Positions 33,798 to 45,413 of a stretch of 64,000 bases of DNA are shown in pieces. The notes under the pieces were generated by a model. The model was given only the letters and a program-made list of their open reading frames with translations, did no database searches and was not told the DNA's origin. Position numbers and translations under genes: made by a program. Origin of the DNA: Avena insularis (lineage: Eukaryota; Streptophyta; Magnoliopsida; Poales; Poaceae); the NCBI GenBank assembly GCA_023614405.1, contig CM042693.1:156752731-156816730 (forward strand). Direction: 5' to 3'. Every line of letters begins with the position of its first letter. The first letter of the stretch is position 1.

Positions 33798-35040
33798 TAA
33801 TTGCACTAATAATGAACAATTAGGGATTAATAACCCATGACATCAGTGATTCTAGCGCCGTATATTACGCGTTAACCATGAGATTTGGAATGGGACAAAG
33901 AAGTCAGCTGTATCATTTTCCTCTTGTATAGAGGCAAGACGACCTTAATGTGACGTTGTGATTCCTTGTGTGGATCCAACATATGGGTGGGCACCCTTAC
34001 GCCCCACACTTTTGGTGTCTAGATTATCTATGAATGGTGTTTAGGGATATAGTCCAAGTAAATGGTACTATTCCGGGCATCACTAGGTCATAGAGTCTTC
34101 GGGAACTCATCAGGGTTTTAGCCTGCCCGAAAGGGGGCTTAACGAAGGTGAGCCAGCCCCGAAGGATCGTGCAGACATATGAGGTGGCAGAGAGGGTAGT
34201 GATTGGCTTGGACCAACTACTGGGCCCCACATCATGGAATTGTGGACAGGAAAGTATGCTCGGTTGTGCAACAAGGAGTTGATCTCTCATGGGAAAAGTA
34301 ACGCACCTCTGCAGAGTGTAAGAATTGTATCTTGTTACTCCCTGTTCCGAGAAGGAGCTATGAACGCAGTAGAAAAGGAAATCTATGAAAGTTCTGGTCA
34401 ACCTGTGAAGGCTGATGGTCATACATTTTTATAATAAAATCAACATTTGAAGAAAGATTTACGAAAATTGCATAGTTCCAAAGACTGATAGTCCGAGGTG
34501 GTAGATAAAGCATCAAACTTGCTACCTTGCATATAATGAATTTGCTGGGTAACGTTGTTACTCATCCTTTCCTTTGAATCCTTGCTTAGACTCTGAGAAT
34601 CCTGAAGATACTCCAATGTATGCATCTCTGAGTGAAGAGGAGGTCTTCTATGAAGAGCCCAACCTGTATGGAGCCGTAGAAAGGGAGGACTACGACATCG
34701 TCTATGGAGGAGAGTTCCAAGAGTCTGAATAATTACCATAGTTCTATTAGCCACTTGAGCCGAGCAACATGAACAATATATAGCAATAAGTTGTTGAACT
34801 CAATTTGGAGTTTAAGTTTTAAATTTGAAACTTCCGCTGAAACACTTATATTTTGGTTTGTAAGTTGAATCTTTTGGAAGACTTGAATTTCCGGTATTGT
34901 AATAATAATAACATGTGTATGTTTGTAATTTGGACCCGCAATGTTTCTGTTGTACCACTCTGTGGGATGTGATATTTATGGAACGTTGTTCTGTGAATGT
35001 CATGTCAACGACTATAGTGTACTACACATGCAGTGGTATG
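33798..35040 (+). mobile_element. LTR-like fragment of another Ty3/gypsy element
   Basis: No coding domain is seen. It resembles the 3' half of a gypsy LTR in layout: CTCTGCAGAG at 34307-34316, then a GTTC/GAAC pair (34344-34347 and 34362-34365), an acidic short frame ending GGEFQESE near 34730, and an AT-rich tail. Both LTR ends are missing or unclear; the right part runs into CACTA repeats at about 35040. Family unknown. Confidence 0.5.
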
Positions 35041-35056
35041 CTGGGTCACCGCAAGC

Positions 35057-35184
35057 TCCTCCTCCATGGATCGGCAGCGACGGCGACCTCCTCCTCCATG
35101 GATCGGCAGCAACGGCGACCTCCTCCTCCATGGATTAGCAGTGACGGTGACCTCCTCCTCCATGGATCGGCAGTGATGCGGGCC
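35057..35184 (+). repeat. 32-bp minisatellite, four copies
   Basis: Unit TCCTCCTCCATGGATCGGCA plus 12 bases, repeated four times with a few changes, in the GC-rich outer part of the CACTA element. Confidence 0.75.
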
Positions 35185-35339
35185 TCCTCCTTCACGGTCC
35201 CCTCCTCGAGCGGTGGCGATTGGCAGGGCTGGCGAGGCGGCGGATCGACAGTGACAGTGGGGGCTCGGGCTCGATATGGGTGCGTCTGATGGGGATGAGG
35301 GATGTGCTCGTGCGGGCACGTGGATAAGGTAAAGATAGG

Positions 35340-35403
35340 TGTAGCGCACTCTGGCATAGTGCGCTACAGATATCCGTAGTGCACTATGCCAGAGTGCGCT
35401 ACA
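35340..35403. repeat. CACTA subterminal inverted repeat
   Basis: GTAGCGCACTCTGGCATAGT is followed within about 35 bases by its near-inverse ACTATGCCAGAGTGCGCTAC, giving a long imperfect hairpin that resembles the right-end repeats. Confidence 0.7.
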
Positions 35404-35509
35404 CCTATCTCCTCTAACAACTGTATAAGAAAAGGTTGTCTCACTATCTAACAGATTCACTACCATATCCCACTGGTTCTTCCCACTGCTCTATTCTAAA
35501 CTTGTGAGC

Positions 35510-35540
35510 ACCCAGGTTCGAATCCTGGTCCCCCCCTTTT
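35510..35540 (+). ncRNA. tRNA T-arm-like relic with Pol III B box
   Basis: CCAGG, loop TTCGAAT, CCTGG has exact T-arm geometry (5-bp stem, 7-base loop). It contains a perfect B-box consensus GGTTCGAATCC (35515-35525), and a T-run follows about 12 bases later. Upstream I cannot fold a convincing acceptor, D or anticodon arm, so it is a relic or a chance match, not a tRNA gene. Confidence 0.35.
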
Positions 35541-35820
35541 TTATTTTTATATTAAAAATACCTTTAAATGTTCCAAAAAATGCCCAAAAGTGGTAATATA
35601 TGCCATATTTGTTTTGTTTTTATTTTAGAAATACTTTAAATGTTCCAAAAATGATAATATATGTCCTAAAAGTGGTACAAATAATATGATTAAAAGTATA
35701 ACTAAATTTCATAATAATTTGTCCATCAATATTATAATCTTTTTTGATCACGCCTTTTACAATATTTTTTGTGCTAGCGTTTTACAATCTTTTTTCCTTT
35801 CTTTGTCGCGGTTGAATAAT

Positions 35821-38800
35821 TTAGCCCCGGCACTTTAATTTTTCTTCTTTCGAACGAGCTACCTTTTTGGGTAGGGTTGTCCTTTTTCTTCTTGTGATGT
35901 ATGTTGCTACACCGTAGTCGTCGTCATCTTCAATCTTTGGATCGCCGTACTGGTCGAAGTCTTGCTCGTTGGCGACTCCATCCATTCCGATGATGTTTAT
36001 TTTTCCTCTCCTCATGACAACACGGCTAGGCTTTGTCGGGTCGGTAATGAAAAAACATTGGTCCACTTTGGTAGCCAGTACCCAAGGTTCATTTTTCGCG
36101 GCCACGTTCGCACCGGCGGGCTTGGATTTGGCTGCTTCGGGTATAACCATGGTTGTGAAATACCGGTCTTATCTTTCGACACTCTTTGCCCATCTGACAC
36201 GGAACATTAGAACCTTTTCTCCACAGTAGTCGAGCTCCCAGATCTCCTCGATCCTTCTATAGAATCTTTCCTTCATGTTGTCATCGGTGTAGAATTCCGA
36301 CGTTACGCCTGAGTTCTGATAATCACACTTGTTGTCCTTTTCCTCCGTGTAGAATGTGTAGCCATTGATATAATACGCCTGATAGGTCACCAGGTTTTGC
36401 ATGGGTCCCTGCCACAAGGTGAATATGATCTTTTCCGTGTCATAAGAATGTGATCGGGGGGGGGGGGGTTATCAAGGAGTGTCTGCCTAAACCAACACGT
36501 GAAATCTGAGTTGTGCTCTTTGATTATTTCTCCCTGCGTCCTCTGTATGCCCTAGTCACTGTACTTCTTCTCGATTAACATTTTGTGCTTCTGTACCCAA
36601 GGATCAACCAGTTCTAAATGCTATAACGCGACGAGGTTTGCTCGATCATAGTCCGCGTGTCGACAATCGAAGTCTGCATGCAATACGCGACGACCCTCTC
36701 GGTGACCAGATCCATCGAGCTTGCCAAGGTGCCTGTTGACGGGAAGACCGACATGGTTCTCGATGTCTAGATAATTCGCGTAGAAAGAGATGCACCCTTC
36801 GGCCAGAAAGCCCTTGGCTATGCTTCCATATGGACGGGACCTGTTGAGAACGTATCCTTTGATGTGTCCGTTCAACCTTTCGAACGCGATCATGCTGCAA
36901 AGGAACATCGGCCCGAGTTGGACGATGTCCTCCACGACATGGACCAGTAGATGCACCATAATGTCGAAGATGCGGTCGGGAAGTAGACCTCAAGCTCGCA
37001 TAGTATCACCACGATCTCCTCCTATAGCCTCCCGAGCTGATTCACGCCAATCGACTTCCTAGAGATGACGTCGAAAAACTTGCAGAGGCCAAATAATGTT
37101 TCACGGACGTGCTCGTCCATTATACCTCTTAGTGCAACCAGAATTACCTACGTCATTAGCACGACACAGTCGTGAGACTTCATGCCACTGAACCTCTGCT
37201 TCGCCTCGTCTAGGTATCTGCTTATCTTGCCTGCGAAGCCGTAAGGAAATTTGAATCCTAGAAGGCACTTGAAATACTCTTTAATCTCATCCTGGCTTAG
37301 AGTGAAGCAAGAAGGAGGACAGTAATATTCGTTCTGCTTGAACTTTTTACCCTTCCGACGACCTTGTGTCATCTCTGACTCATGATCATCTTCCTGATCA
37401 TCAGGAGTAGTGCGTCCTCTGTGAAGCTCCTTCCGGATACCCATGAATATCAGGTCATGCCTTGCTTTTAGACCATCTTTCGTCCTATCAGACATGTTGA
37501 TTATGGTGGCGACCAGACTCTCGCACACGTTTTTCGTGATATGCATGATGTCAATGCTATGAAGCGTGCGGAGAAACTTCCAGTATGGCAATTCCCAGAA
37601 AACAGACCTTGTTTTCCATACCTTCAGCAGCGGCTTGTCTTGCTGCCTCTTTCGCTTCTTTCCAGGCTTAGGACAATCTTTCCAGTTTTTCAGCAATTCT
37701 TCCACTTCTTCGCTGCTCCTCCGCTCTGGGATTCCTCGGGTCTTGGATTTGCCATCGAACAGGTCTCCATGTTTTATCCATGGATCATTCTTGCCGAGCC
37801 ACCTCCGGTGCGCCATGAACACGGTTTTCGAAGACCCTGGACCTTTCTCTAGTTGGAGATAGCTTGTGTTATCCATGCACCTAACGCATGCGGAGAATCC
37901 TTGGATAACTTGCCCCGAGATATACCCGCAACCTAGATAGTCTTGCACCGTAGTGACCAATGCGGCTCTCATAGTGAAATTATCTTGTGCGATGGCGTCG
38001 TAAGTATTGGCTCCAGATTCCCATAACGTGGATAGCTCCTCTTTCAACAGCCCGAGATACAGATTGATGTTGGTACCAGGTTGTTTCGGCCCTTGAATTA
38101 GCATACTCATTTGTACGTACTTCTTCTTCATGCACAACCATGGAGGGAGGCTGTACATCCACACAAACACGGGCCAAGTGCTGTGCGTGCTGCTCTGGCT
38201 ACCAAATGGATTGAGTCCATCGGTGCTCGCACCAAGCCTGATGTTCCTCGAATATCCACCGAATTCTGGGAATTCGAGGTCCAATGCTTTCCACTAACTA
38301 GCATCTGAAGGGTGCGTCAACAACTCGTCCTTTTTGGGGTCATCGTCATCTCCAGGCTTCCTCCTTTCCGCATGCCATCGCATGACCTTCGCTTCCTTAG
38401 GGTCCGCGAAATAGCGCTGCCGAGGAGTGATAGGAAAGTATCATACCACTTTTCTATGTGCTTTCTTCCCTTTCTTGTATCGACTCATGCCGCACACCGT
38501 ACATGTGGTTTTCTCCATGTCCTCGCCCCGATAAATGATGCAATTGTTGATGAATACGTGGTATCTAACATGCGGTAGATCGAGAGGATAGACGATTTTC
38601 TTGGCGTCCTCGATACTAGATGGACACGTGTTCCCCTCCGGGAGACGATCGTGCCAGAATGCCATCATATCGTCAAAGCTTGCGTCGCTCAATTTGTGTT
38701 TTGCCTTCATCTCCATAGCACTGAGCGTTACATTCAACCGGGTATCATCAGTCCTGCATCCTTCATACAATGGAGTAACCGCTTCTTTCTCAAGTTGCGC

Positions 38801-39196
38801 AAGATTGTCTTTCTCTCTAGCAGCAGCCCTGGCATTACTCGTCTGCTTGAGAAGCAGCTCTTGCACATAAGGGTCCTGCACCTAGCCTAACGTTTTTCCA
38901 TCATCGTCTGCTCCTCCGGCATCTAGATCATCATCATCCTGGTCTGCTTCCGCACCTTCACCATCTCCAGGAGACTCTTCATCATCTCGCCCGTCCTCGC
39001 CGTGATGATCATCATCATGTTGCCCACCTTCACCGTCTCCATCGTCTTCGTCATTGCTTACCCAACGAGTGTATCCATCCATGAAACCATGGCGGAGCAA
39101 GTGCGCCTGCAGATTCCCGGAATCTAGGTCGATCAACCAGTTGAGTTTGCATCTTCTGCACGGACATCTTATCTCTGTCTTGTTATTTCGTATCAT
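35821..39196 (-). pseudogene. CACTA TNP2-type transposase, broken
   Basis: Minus strand, start about 39196. N-terminal Transpos_assoc-like zinc region (RCPCRRCKLNWLID, HLLRHGFMDGYTRW), an Asp/Glu-rich segment, TAG near 38880, then a second block ending CTVCGMSRYKKG (38441). The Transposase_21 core (37148-38284) shows LGASTDGLNPFG, QGPKQPGTNINLYL and HSIDIMHITKNVCE. DUF4218-like sequence follows (36621-36959, AFERLNGHIKGYVLNRSRP), then DUF4216-like (36169-36417, NSGVTSEF, EEIWELDY) and a C-terminal EPWVLATKVDQCFF block. Several frameshifts, introns or stops separate the blocks, including a 13-G run at 36456-36468. The enzyme would bind element ends and cut DNA; this copy is dead. Confidence 0.85.
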
Positions 39197-39469
39197 GTCA
39201 ACCGTCGCACATTTAAAACTCTAGCCACAATGCCTTCACTCATTATGCGGACCATTTTTGCATGCACAGTGTACATAGTACAATTAGAAGTCTATTAGAA
39301 CCACATAATCAATGCATGCAATGGTCAATAAAAAATTTCGCCATGACCTATCATAAAATAAGGACCTTTGTGAAATGCCAAAGTCTTGCCAAAATGTAAA
39401 TGAATCAACATTTTTGCAAAACAAATGGAAACTCATTCACACACAAACACAAGAGAGAGACCGATCCAT

Positions 39470-39620
39470 ACACATGAACATATCATGTCCATACATACAT
39501 GCATGAGCATCTCGATCCTCTCCATATACACACATGAGCATCGAGATCCTCTCCATAATACACACACATGAGCATAGATCCTCTCCATACACACATGAGG
39601 ATTGATCTATCTACATAAAT
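39470..39620. repeat. Short tandem repeat, about 35 bp period
   Basis: Three to four degenerate copies of a unit containing ATGAGCAT, GATCCTCTCCATA and ACACAC lie upstream of the transposase start, inside the CACTA element. Confidence 0.6.
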
Positions 39621-39899
39621 ATGATCATATCATCCATATACGCATGAACACATCCTTACATGGACAACTTACCGAGATGAGAGACCGATCGCGAGAGAAG
39701 ATGGAAAGGAGGTGCGCGCGAGACTGGAGAGCTTCCTCTATTATGTATGTAACATCCAAGGCAAGTTCTACATGCTAAAAATGGTGAATGAGTGGAGAAA
39801 TTGAGGTGGGAAGGAGAAGGATCCCGACTAGATCCAAGGAGAAAGAAGGAGGGGAAAGTTAAGTGTGGGTGGTGGATGATCACAATAAAGTGGAGCTGC

Positions 39900-40270
39900 C
39901 AAAAAAAGGGTCGACACATCCGTGGCGCACGTGGCCCTAGTGCGGCACAGGGAATAATCACAACCGTGGCGCACATGCCAGAGTGCGGCACGGATGTGTC
40001 TGCCCATTTACAGAGCAGAGGGGCAGTCGCTTAGGCATAGCGCACGCTCTCCATGTGCGCCACGGTTAACCTTAACAACCATAGCGCACCTACCCTATGT
40101 GCGCTATGGGTATCTGGCATGCGGCCAACAGGGCCCTGGCCCACACATATCTGTGGCGCAATATCACCTTGTGCACCATAGTTGTTATAGTTACTAGTAG
40201 GGCACTGCCCACAAGTGTGCCACACCTGTTTTACCCGTGGGGCACTTCAACCACGTGAGCCACGGATGTT
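39900..40270. repeat. CACTA right subterminal repeats
   Basis: Repeated short inverted motifs such as GTGGCGCAC, AGTGCGGCAC, ATAGCGCACC and TGTGCGCTATGG occur about every 30-50 bases. They are probable transposase-binding sites. Confidence 0.7.
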
Positions 40271-40304
40271 TGGATTACCTATAGCCCTTTTCCTACTAGT
40301 GCAT

Positions 40305-41573
40305 CTCTCCACCTGGAGAGATTACTTTAATAGGACATCCAATAGTTTCAGTTGGAAGTCTATTTTTGTCTACAAATGCTCTTGATATGAATGAATGTGA
40401 TGCGCCGATATCAAAAAGAACAAGTGCTGGAAAGGAATTAAGCTTGAACTTACCAGCCACAACATCGGACTCCTCATAGATTTCTTCCACATTGATGTGC
40501 TTCACTTGACTATTCTGGAAAGGGTTTGGCTTGTTGACTCCATCAGTCTTCTTTTCTGGGCATTCATTTGCATAGTGCCCATTTTTCTTGCACTTAAAGC
40601 ATTCAACCTGACTGATTTCCCTCTTAGCCGGCTAACTTCCATTGCCATTACCACTATGATGACTCTTTTGTCCACTCTTGTGGTTCTTATATCCACCATT
40701 GTCATGACTATGGTGATTCTTGTTATCATGATGATGGTTGATGTCGTGGTGTCTATTATACTTCCCGTGTTTGTGGGATCCAGAGCCTCCACTATCTTCA
40801 CAATGGAAACGCTTGTTAGACAATCCTGATCCATGCTTATCAAAGTGGTGCTTCATCTTCCTACTCTCCACCTGCTTCATCTTGCTTTCCAAGATGGTGG
40901 CTTTGTCACACAGTGATTGATAAGTTGGAACGTATGCAACAGATAGTTGCATGCACATATCATCATTCAATCCCTCAAGGAATTTTTCCTTCCTCTTAGC
41001 ATCGGTGTCAACATCATCCGGTGCATAGCGTGCTAGATTGTTGAACTCCTCAAAATATTCCGCAACACTACGGTGGCATTGCTTAAGGTTGTGCAATTCC
41101 TTCTTATTCAAACTCATCACTCTTGAAGAGATATGAGCAGTGCGAAAACAATCCTCAAATATTGCCCAAGTCACATCTTCAATAGGAGTGGTGATTTGGA
41201 AGTTGTCCCACCATGTAGCTGCTGGTCCTTCTAGCAGATGTGCTACAAATCTGACCTTTTTCTCATCAGTTTAGCCCACAATGACTAAGTCCTTATTCAC
41301 AGAACGTAGCCAAGCATTTGGTACCATGGGATCAGTGGTTCCCGAAAACTTTGAAGGCCTCAACCTTAGAAACCTTGTGATCATATCAAAAGATGGTGGG
41401 TTATTTTGATTGTTGTTGTTGTTGTTATTGTTGTTGTTTTGGTTCTGATTCTGGTTTGCCATGAATTGGGTCATCATTTGCATCAACTGAGTCTGGGCTG
41501 TCATCAGCTGCTGCATCTCATTGCCATTGTTGTTATTGTTGTTAGAGTTGGGATTGGCACGATGGGAAGACAT
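40305..41573 (-). pseudogene. Ty3/gypsy gag and protease start
   Basis: Minus strand, ATG at 41573 (MSSHRANPNS), with an Asn-rich N-terminus from AAC/AAT repeats. One frame with two stops (TAA 41271-41273, TAG 40632-40634) runs through a capsid domain (EDCFRTAHISSRV, YFEEFNNLARYAPDDV), a His/Lys/Asn-rich linker, a zinc knuckle (CFKCKKNGHYANEC) and a protease start VLFDIGASHSFIS, where the usual DSG/DTG is DIG. The CACTA element at 40301 cuts it off. It is a different family from the chromovirus at 945-29177. Its leader (41574-41770) is cut by LTR E, so its own LTR is not seen. Confidence 0.8.
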
Positions 41574-41770
41574 CTGTGGATTAAATAAGGATAAGTAATG
41601 AGATATAACCCATAGATACGAACATGCACGTCACAACACATAGCACATTCACAATAAGCAAGCATAATAAACTTAGATTTTAAACAACGTGAACAACAAG
41701 TTTTGGAAAAGTAAACACACTAGCATAGTCATCCACATGTTGGGTGATCAATGTGACTCGATAAATAAAT

Positions 41771-44700
41771 TGTCACATCCCAAAATTTTCCAAATTTTGA
41801 AATGTGAAAAATAAACAAACAAAAGAAATAAATGTTGAAATTTAAGGTGAAAATAAAATTTTTGCTTCTAAATGGAAACATCAAAAACCCTACTTGAACA
41901 AAATTTGAATAAGAAAGCAACAAACAAATATTCCAAAGATCAAATGCATCCCTGCTTGGAATGTATCTTGAATTTAAACACTTGAATAATTTAAACCAAA
42001 AACACTAAACCCTAATGAAAGAAATCATCTCCAAGATCACTTTAAGACTATGGCTTTGTTCCATATAAAAATTTAGCGACAAACATTCCTAAATGATCAA
42101 AAAAATGGTAAACAGAAATATTACAAAACCATGGGTATTGGTTTCACTCAATTTGGAGCCATGGATAAAAACTTATGATTTTAATAATATAAAAGAAAGT
42201 AATTACAAGGCTAATAAAGCTCCTAACAAAAATCAACACCAAATTGTGAACAAAATAATCCTAAAAGGATTTTAAAAGAAAAATAAATATTAAATAAAAT
42301 TATACAAATTGGAATCACTATTTTCAGAACTATAAATAGAAAGATATGAATTTTATAAGACAAAGAAAGAATTAAATAAATAATAAATATTTAAAAGACA
42401 AATTAAACCTTGGCTAAATCCCTAAGCAACTGGAATAATAGTAAAAGAATAAAATAAAAGAATAAAAGATTGTTTAAATAAAATAATATGGGTTTATGAA
42501 CCATATTTAATTTTATTTAAATAAAGACAAATTGCCTCACTTTAAGAAATATTAAATAATAAGAAAATACTTGGATTACTCCAAGTTAGACTAAATAACA
42601 CACTATTAAAAAGTATAAAACCTACTGAAAAGGTTTGGTAAAAATTTGAAATCAAATTGAGGTTTAAATCAATTGATTTGAATTAAAACAGAAAATAGAA
42701 ATAGAAAGAGGAAAAAGAATAAGAGGGAAAAAATAGAAAACAAACCCAACCTAGCCAGCCCAGAAACCCCAGGCCCAGTAACCATCCCACTTGGCTCCCT
42801 CCCTCTCTCCCCAGAGACTTTTCTTACCTGCGCGTCCACCCACCCCCTCGCTGTCAAACCGGACCCACTGCCACGCTATCTTCGTCGTCCTCACCGCGCG
42901 ACGAACTCGCCCCCCCTCTGACTATTTCTTGCCCGTTTGATTTTGCGTAAATTCGAGTAACTCCACGATTAAATTACTCCCTCGACCATGCTCGTTTAAA
43001 CCCTCTGCCCCCTCTCCATTTCCCCTCAGTCGCCTCGCCAAGAGAGCCCCCAGGCTGCCCCCATTTTGACTTGCACCGTCGCGGCCACCAACGCACTACG
43101 ACATTAATTCTGGTGAGAATCTACCACCCCTCGCCCTCTTCTTTGCCCTATGGAGTTTTTCATCAATGTGCGCATCTGCGGACCTTGACCACTTGCTTTG
43201 TCGTGCATTGGAGCGTCGACTCCGTCTTCACCTGCACGTAGCCGACAGAGCGCGCAACTCCGGAGAGCGATTATCGCCGACCTCGTGCGCCCCTTTCCCT
43301 CTAGTAGGTCCTGTCGCAACCCCTACACCCGTGCCCATCCCCCTGATGCTCTGCCTTGCTCGCTTGCATCCCAGGTTCTTGCCACCATCTTTGTCTGCGA
43401 CCACCCGACGACGACGTGAAGTCCGGTGAGGGATTTCTGTCGACCCGGTGCGCCCCTTCGCCAACTACGAGCACCTTGAGAACCGCGACAACCCTGTGAA
43501 CTCACTAAGCCACTGCACCCCTCCCTTGCCTTCGATAATCGCCAGGACCACCATCGACAGAGCTCCGCCACCGCGCGTCGCCAGTGGCGCCACCAGTTCT
43601 TGGCCTAGGCAGTCTCATCCGTTAGATCTAGATTTAACGCTTTAGATTAGATCACTAATCGTAGGGGTATCTATGGATATGATCCGTGCGATGATATTTA
43701 AATCTAACGGCCCGTGTAGCTCGATCCACCCGAATCGGTATCAAACAGTAGAAATAAGACACGTGGCCAGACTGTTGTTTTAAAAACCAGAAATTGATCT
43801 ATTAGTTGTTTGAGTTTGTAAAATCAATAAATTTTGATCTGTATGTCCAAAAATTATGAATGTTATATCAATGGATTCAGAAAAATGTCTACTTTGCAAC
43901 TATGTCCCTAGTTTGGTCATTTGCTTGTGAAAATTTAGATTTTTATGTAGAAACATTTGTAGCACTATTTTGAGTATAAAAATTATTCTAAAAATGATTT
44001 TTGAGTAAAACCTTTTGCAAATGGTTTGTTTTGAACCCTCTGACCATAAATCCTAACTTTTGAATGTAAAAATATATTTTTTTAACACTAAGAATTATTC
44101 CTTTGAATAAAATAATTTCTAGTAAAACAAAAATGATTTAAAAGGGATATTTTCACTAACTTGATTTTAAATGATTTTCCACTTTTATAAATGACCATAG
44201 GTGTTTTTAAAAGTTTAGAGCCTTGTTATAAACCACTTTTTCAATAAAACAACCTTTTTTGCATGCTTGCATGCATTTCTTGGTTTTTATTATTCTGCCT
44301 TGGGATTTGTTTGAGTGCTAGTTTTGATTATGTGCTTTGCTTGATTGAATTGTAGTGAACCTTGAGGAGTGTGACAATTGAAATATCAAGGAGAGTACCT
44401 AGTTTCTCTACTAAAAAGGTAAGTGATACTTTGGTCATCAAAAGTCCTATCTTTTCAATATTGCATTAGTGATATTTTTGTAGTATCCATGATAAGACAA
44501 TTTTTGTATATTTCTATGCTATAGTAGATCCTATAGAATATATCTTGGTAGGAAATCTCCCTAAGATAAGAGACAAGTTATGCTAGTATGCTTAGCCTAG
44601 CTATTAGAATTCAAGGGTGGAATATTCATGCTATGATATTATGCAAAGTCTATGACTAAGTTTTTGATTAATAAAAAAAGTAAGTGAATGAATCACCTGG

Positions 44701-45075
44701 GTGGAATGGTGAGAATGGTTTGTGTTGAGTGGTTACACAAGGCCCATGTCTATGGTTTGCCTTGTGTATCACACTTGTGGATGGACACCCAGGAACAAAG
44801 AGATTTGAGATGTTTTGTGTTGAGAAGCTTACAGTGCAGCCACATGGCATATGGGCTCTGCCTTGACCAACTAGGTTGCAAGAACATAGCCAGATGGACA
44901 GTTGGTGGTAGGGTGGATAGGATGGAACGCGTCCATGGTGGTCTAAGGGAATGCTTATAAAAAGTCTCGTCTCGATGCATCTCGAGTCTTGTGGGGAAAT
45001 TGCACCACCTCTGAAGAGGGTAAAACCTAAGTACTTAGCTGTGTCCCCTGTATCAGCGATCTCTTCAATGTCTTT
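41771..45075 (+). repeat. LTR E, third subfamily of the non-autonomous element, truncated
   Basis: It starts TGTCACATCCC like A-D and has the terminal hairpin CAAAATTT, TCC, AAATTTTG (41781-41799), a paired change relative to A-D. A GC-rich block (42720-43640), AT-rich stretch and the structured region follow (arms 44696-44703 and 44786-44793; inner stem 44736-44743 and 44759-44766). It stops near 45075 where copia sequence begins, about 700 bp short of a full LTR. Confidence 0.8.
45008..45050 (+). promoter_or_regulatory. LTR palindrome module, LTR E
   Basis: CCTCTGAAGAGG (45008-45019; 5-bp stem, paired T-to-C and A-to-G change compared with A-D), CTAAGTACTTAG (45027-45038), then GTCC (45043) with its partner arm lost or diverged near the breakpoint. 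Confidence 0.6.
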
Positions 45076-45393
45076 GAGGCCGTAAAGGAAGCTGTTTGGA
45101 TTAGGAATTTCCTGATCGCTCTCGGTGTGGTTCTAGGCGCGTCCAATCCCTTGGATGTTTATTGTGACAACAATGGTGCTATTGCACAAGCCAAGGAACC
45201 TGGACAGCAACATAAGTACAAACATATGCGCATGCGTTACCATCAGATTCGAGAGTTCGTTGAGGATGGTAGTGTCATGATATGCAAAATACATAAGGAC
45301 TCAAATGTTGCTGATCCCTTGACTAAGCCTCTCCTGCAGCCCGCGCATGAAGCGCACACAAGAGCAATTGGTATTAGATACATTTTAGATTGA
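45076..45393 (+). pseudogene. Copia RNase H C-terminus, extra partial copy
   Basis: From GAGGCCGTAAAGG at 45076 the frame gives EAVKEAVWIRNFLIALGVV, CDNNGAIAQAKEP and the end GIRYILD at 45393. It matches 51692-52010 with few changes. The polypurine-type stretch GTGCAAGTGGGAAAC follows, then LTR 1. It shows that this LTR once served as the 3' LTR of another unit. Confidence 0.85.
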
Positions 45394-45413
45394 CTCTAGT
45401 GCAAGTGGGAAAC

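Larger units (their letters stand above)
35041..40301 (-). mobile_element. CACTA (En/Spm) transposon, left end unclear
   Basis: The right end reads CCTACTAGTG, i.e. CACTAGTAGG inverted, at 40301, followed by possible target duplication CAT (40302-40304). Subterminal repeats built on GTGGCGCAC or AGTGCGCTAC motifs lie at 39900-40270 and 35340-35403. A TNP2-type transposase gene fills the middle on the minus strand. I could not find a matching CACTA terminus on the left; the element is at least as long as 35041-40301 and may be truncated there. Confidence 0.8.

Noticed and set aside
34077..34095. GGCATCACTAGG as the left end and CAT target duplication of the first CACTA
   Set aside because: Only the first six bases match the right terminus, and the following sequence fits a gypsy LTR, so the match is probably chance.
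35461..35540. A functional tRNA gene
   Set aside because: Only the T-arm is convincing; no acceptor, D or anticodon arm pairs.
37148..38284. 378-codon minus-strand ORF as a host gene
   Set aside because: The motifs and flanking blocks match a CACTA TNP2-type transposase between CACTA subterminal repeats.
41406..41440. Microsatellite of TTG repeats as a separate feature
   Set aside because: It encodes the Asn-rich Gag N-terminus on the minus strand; likewise 26222-26290 encodes the acidic ORF0 tail.
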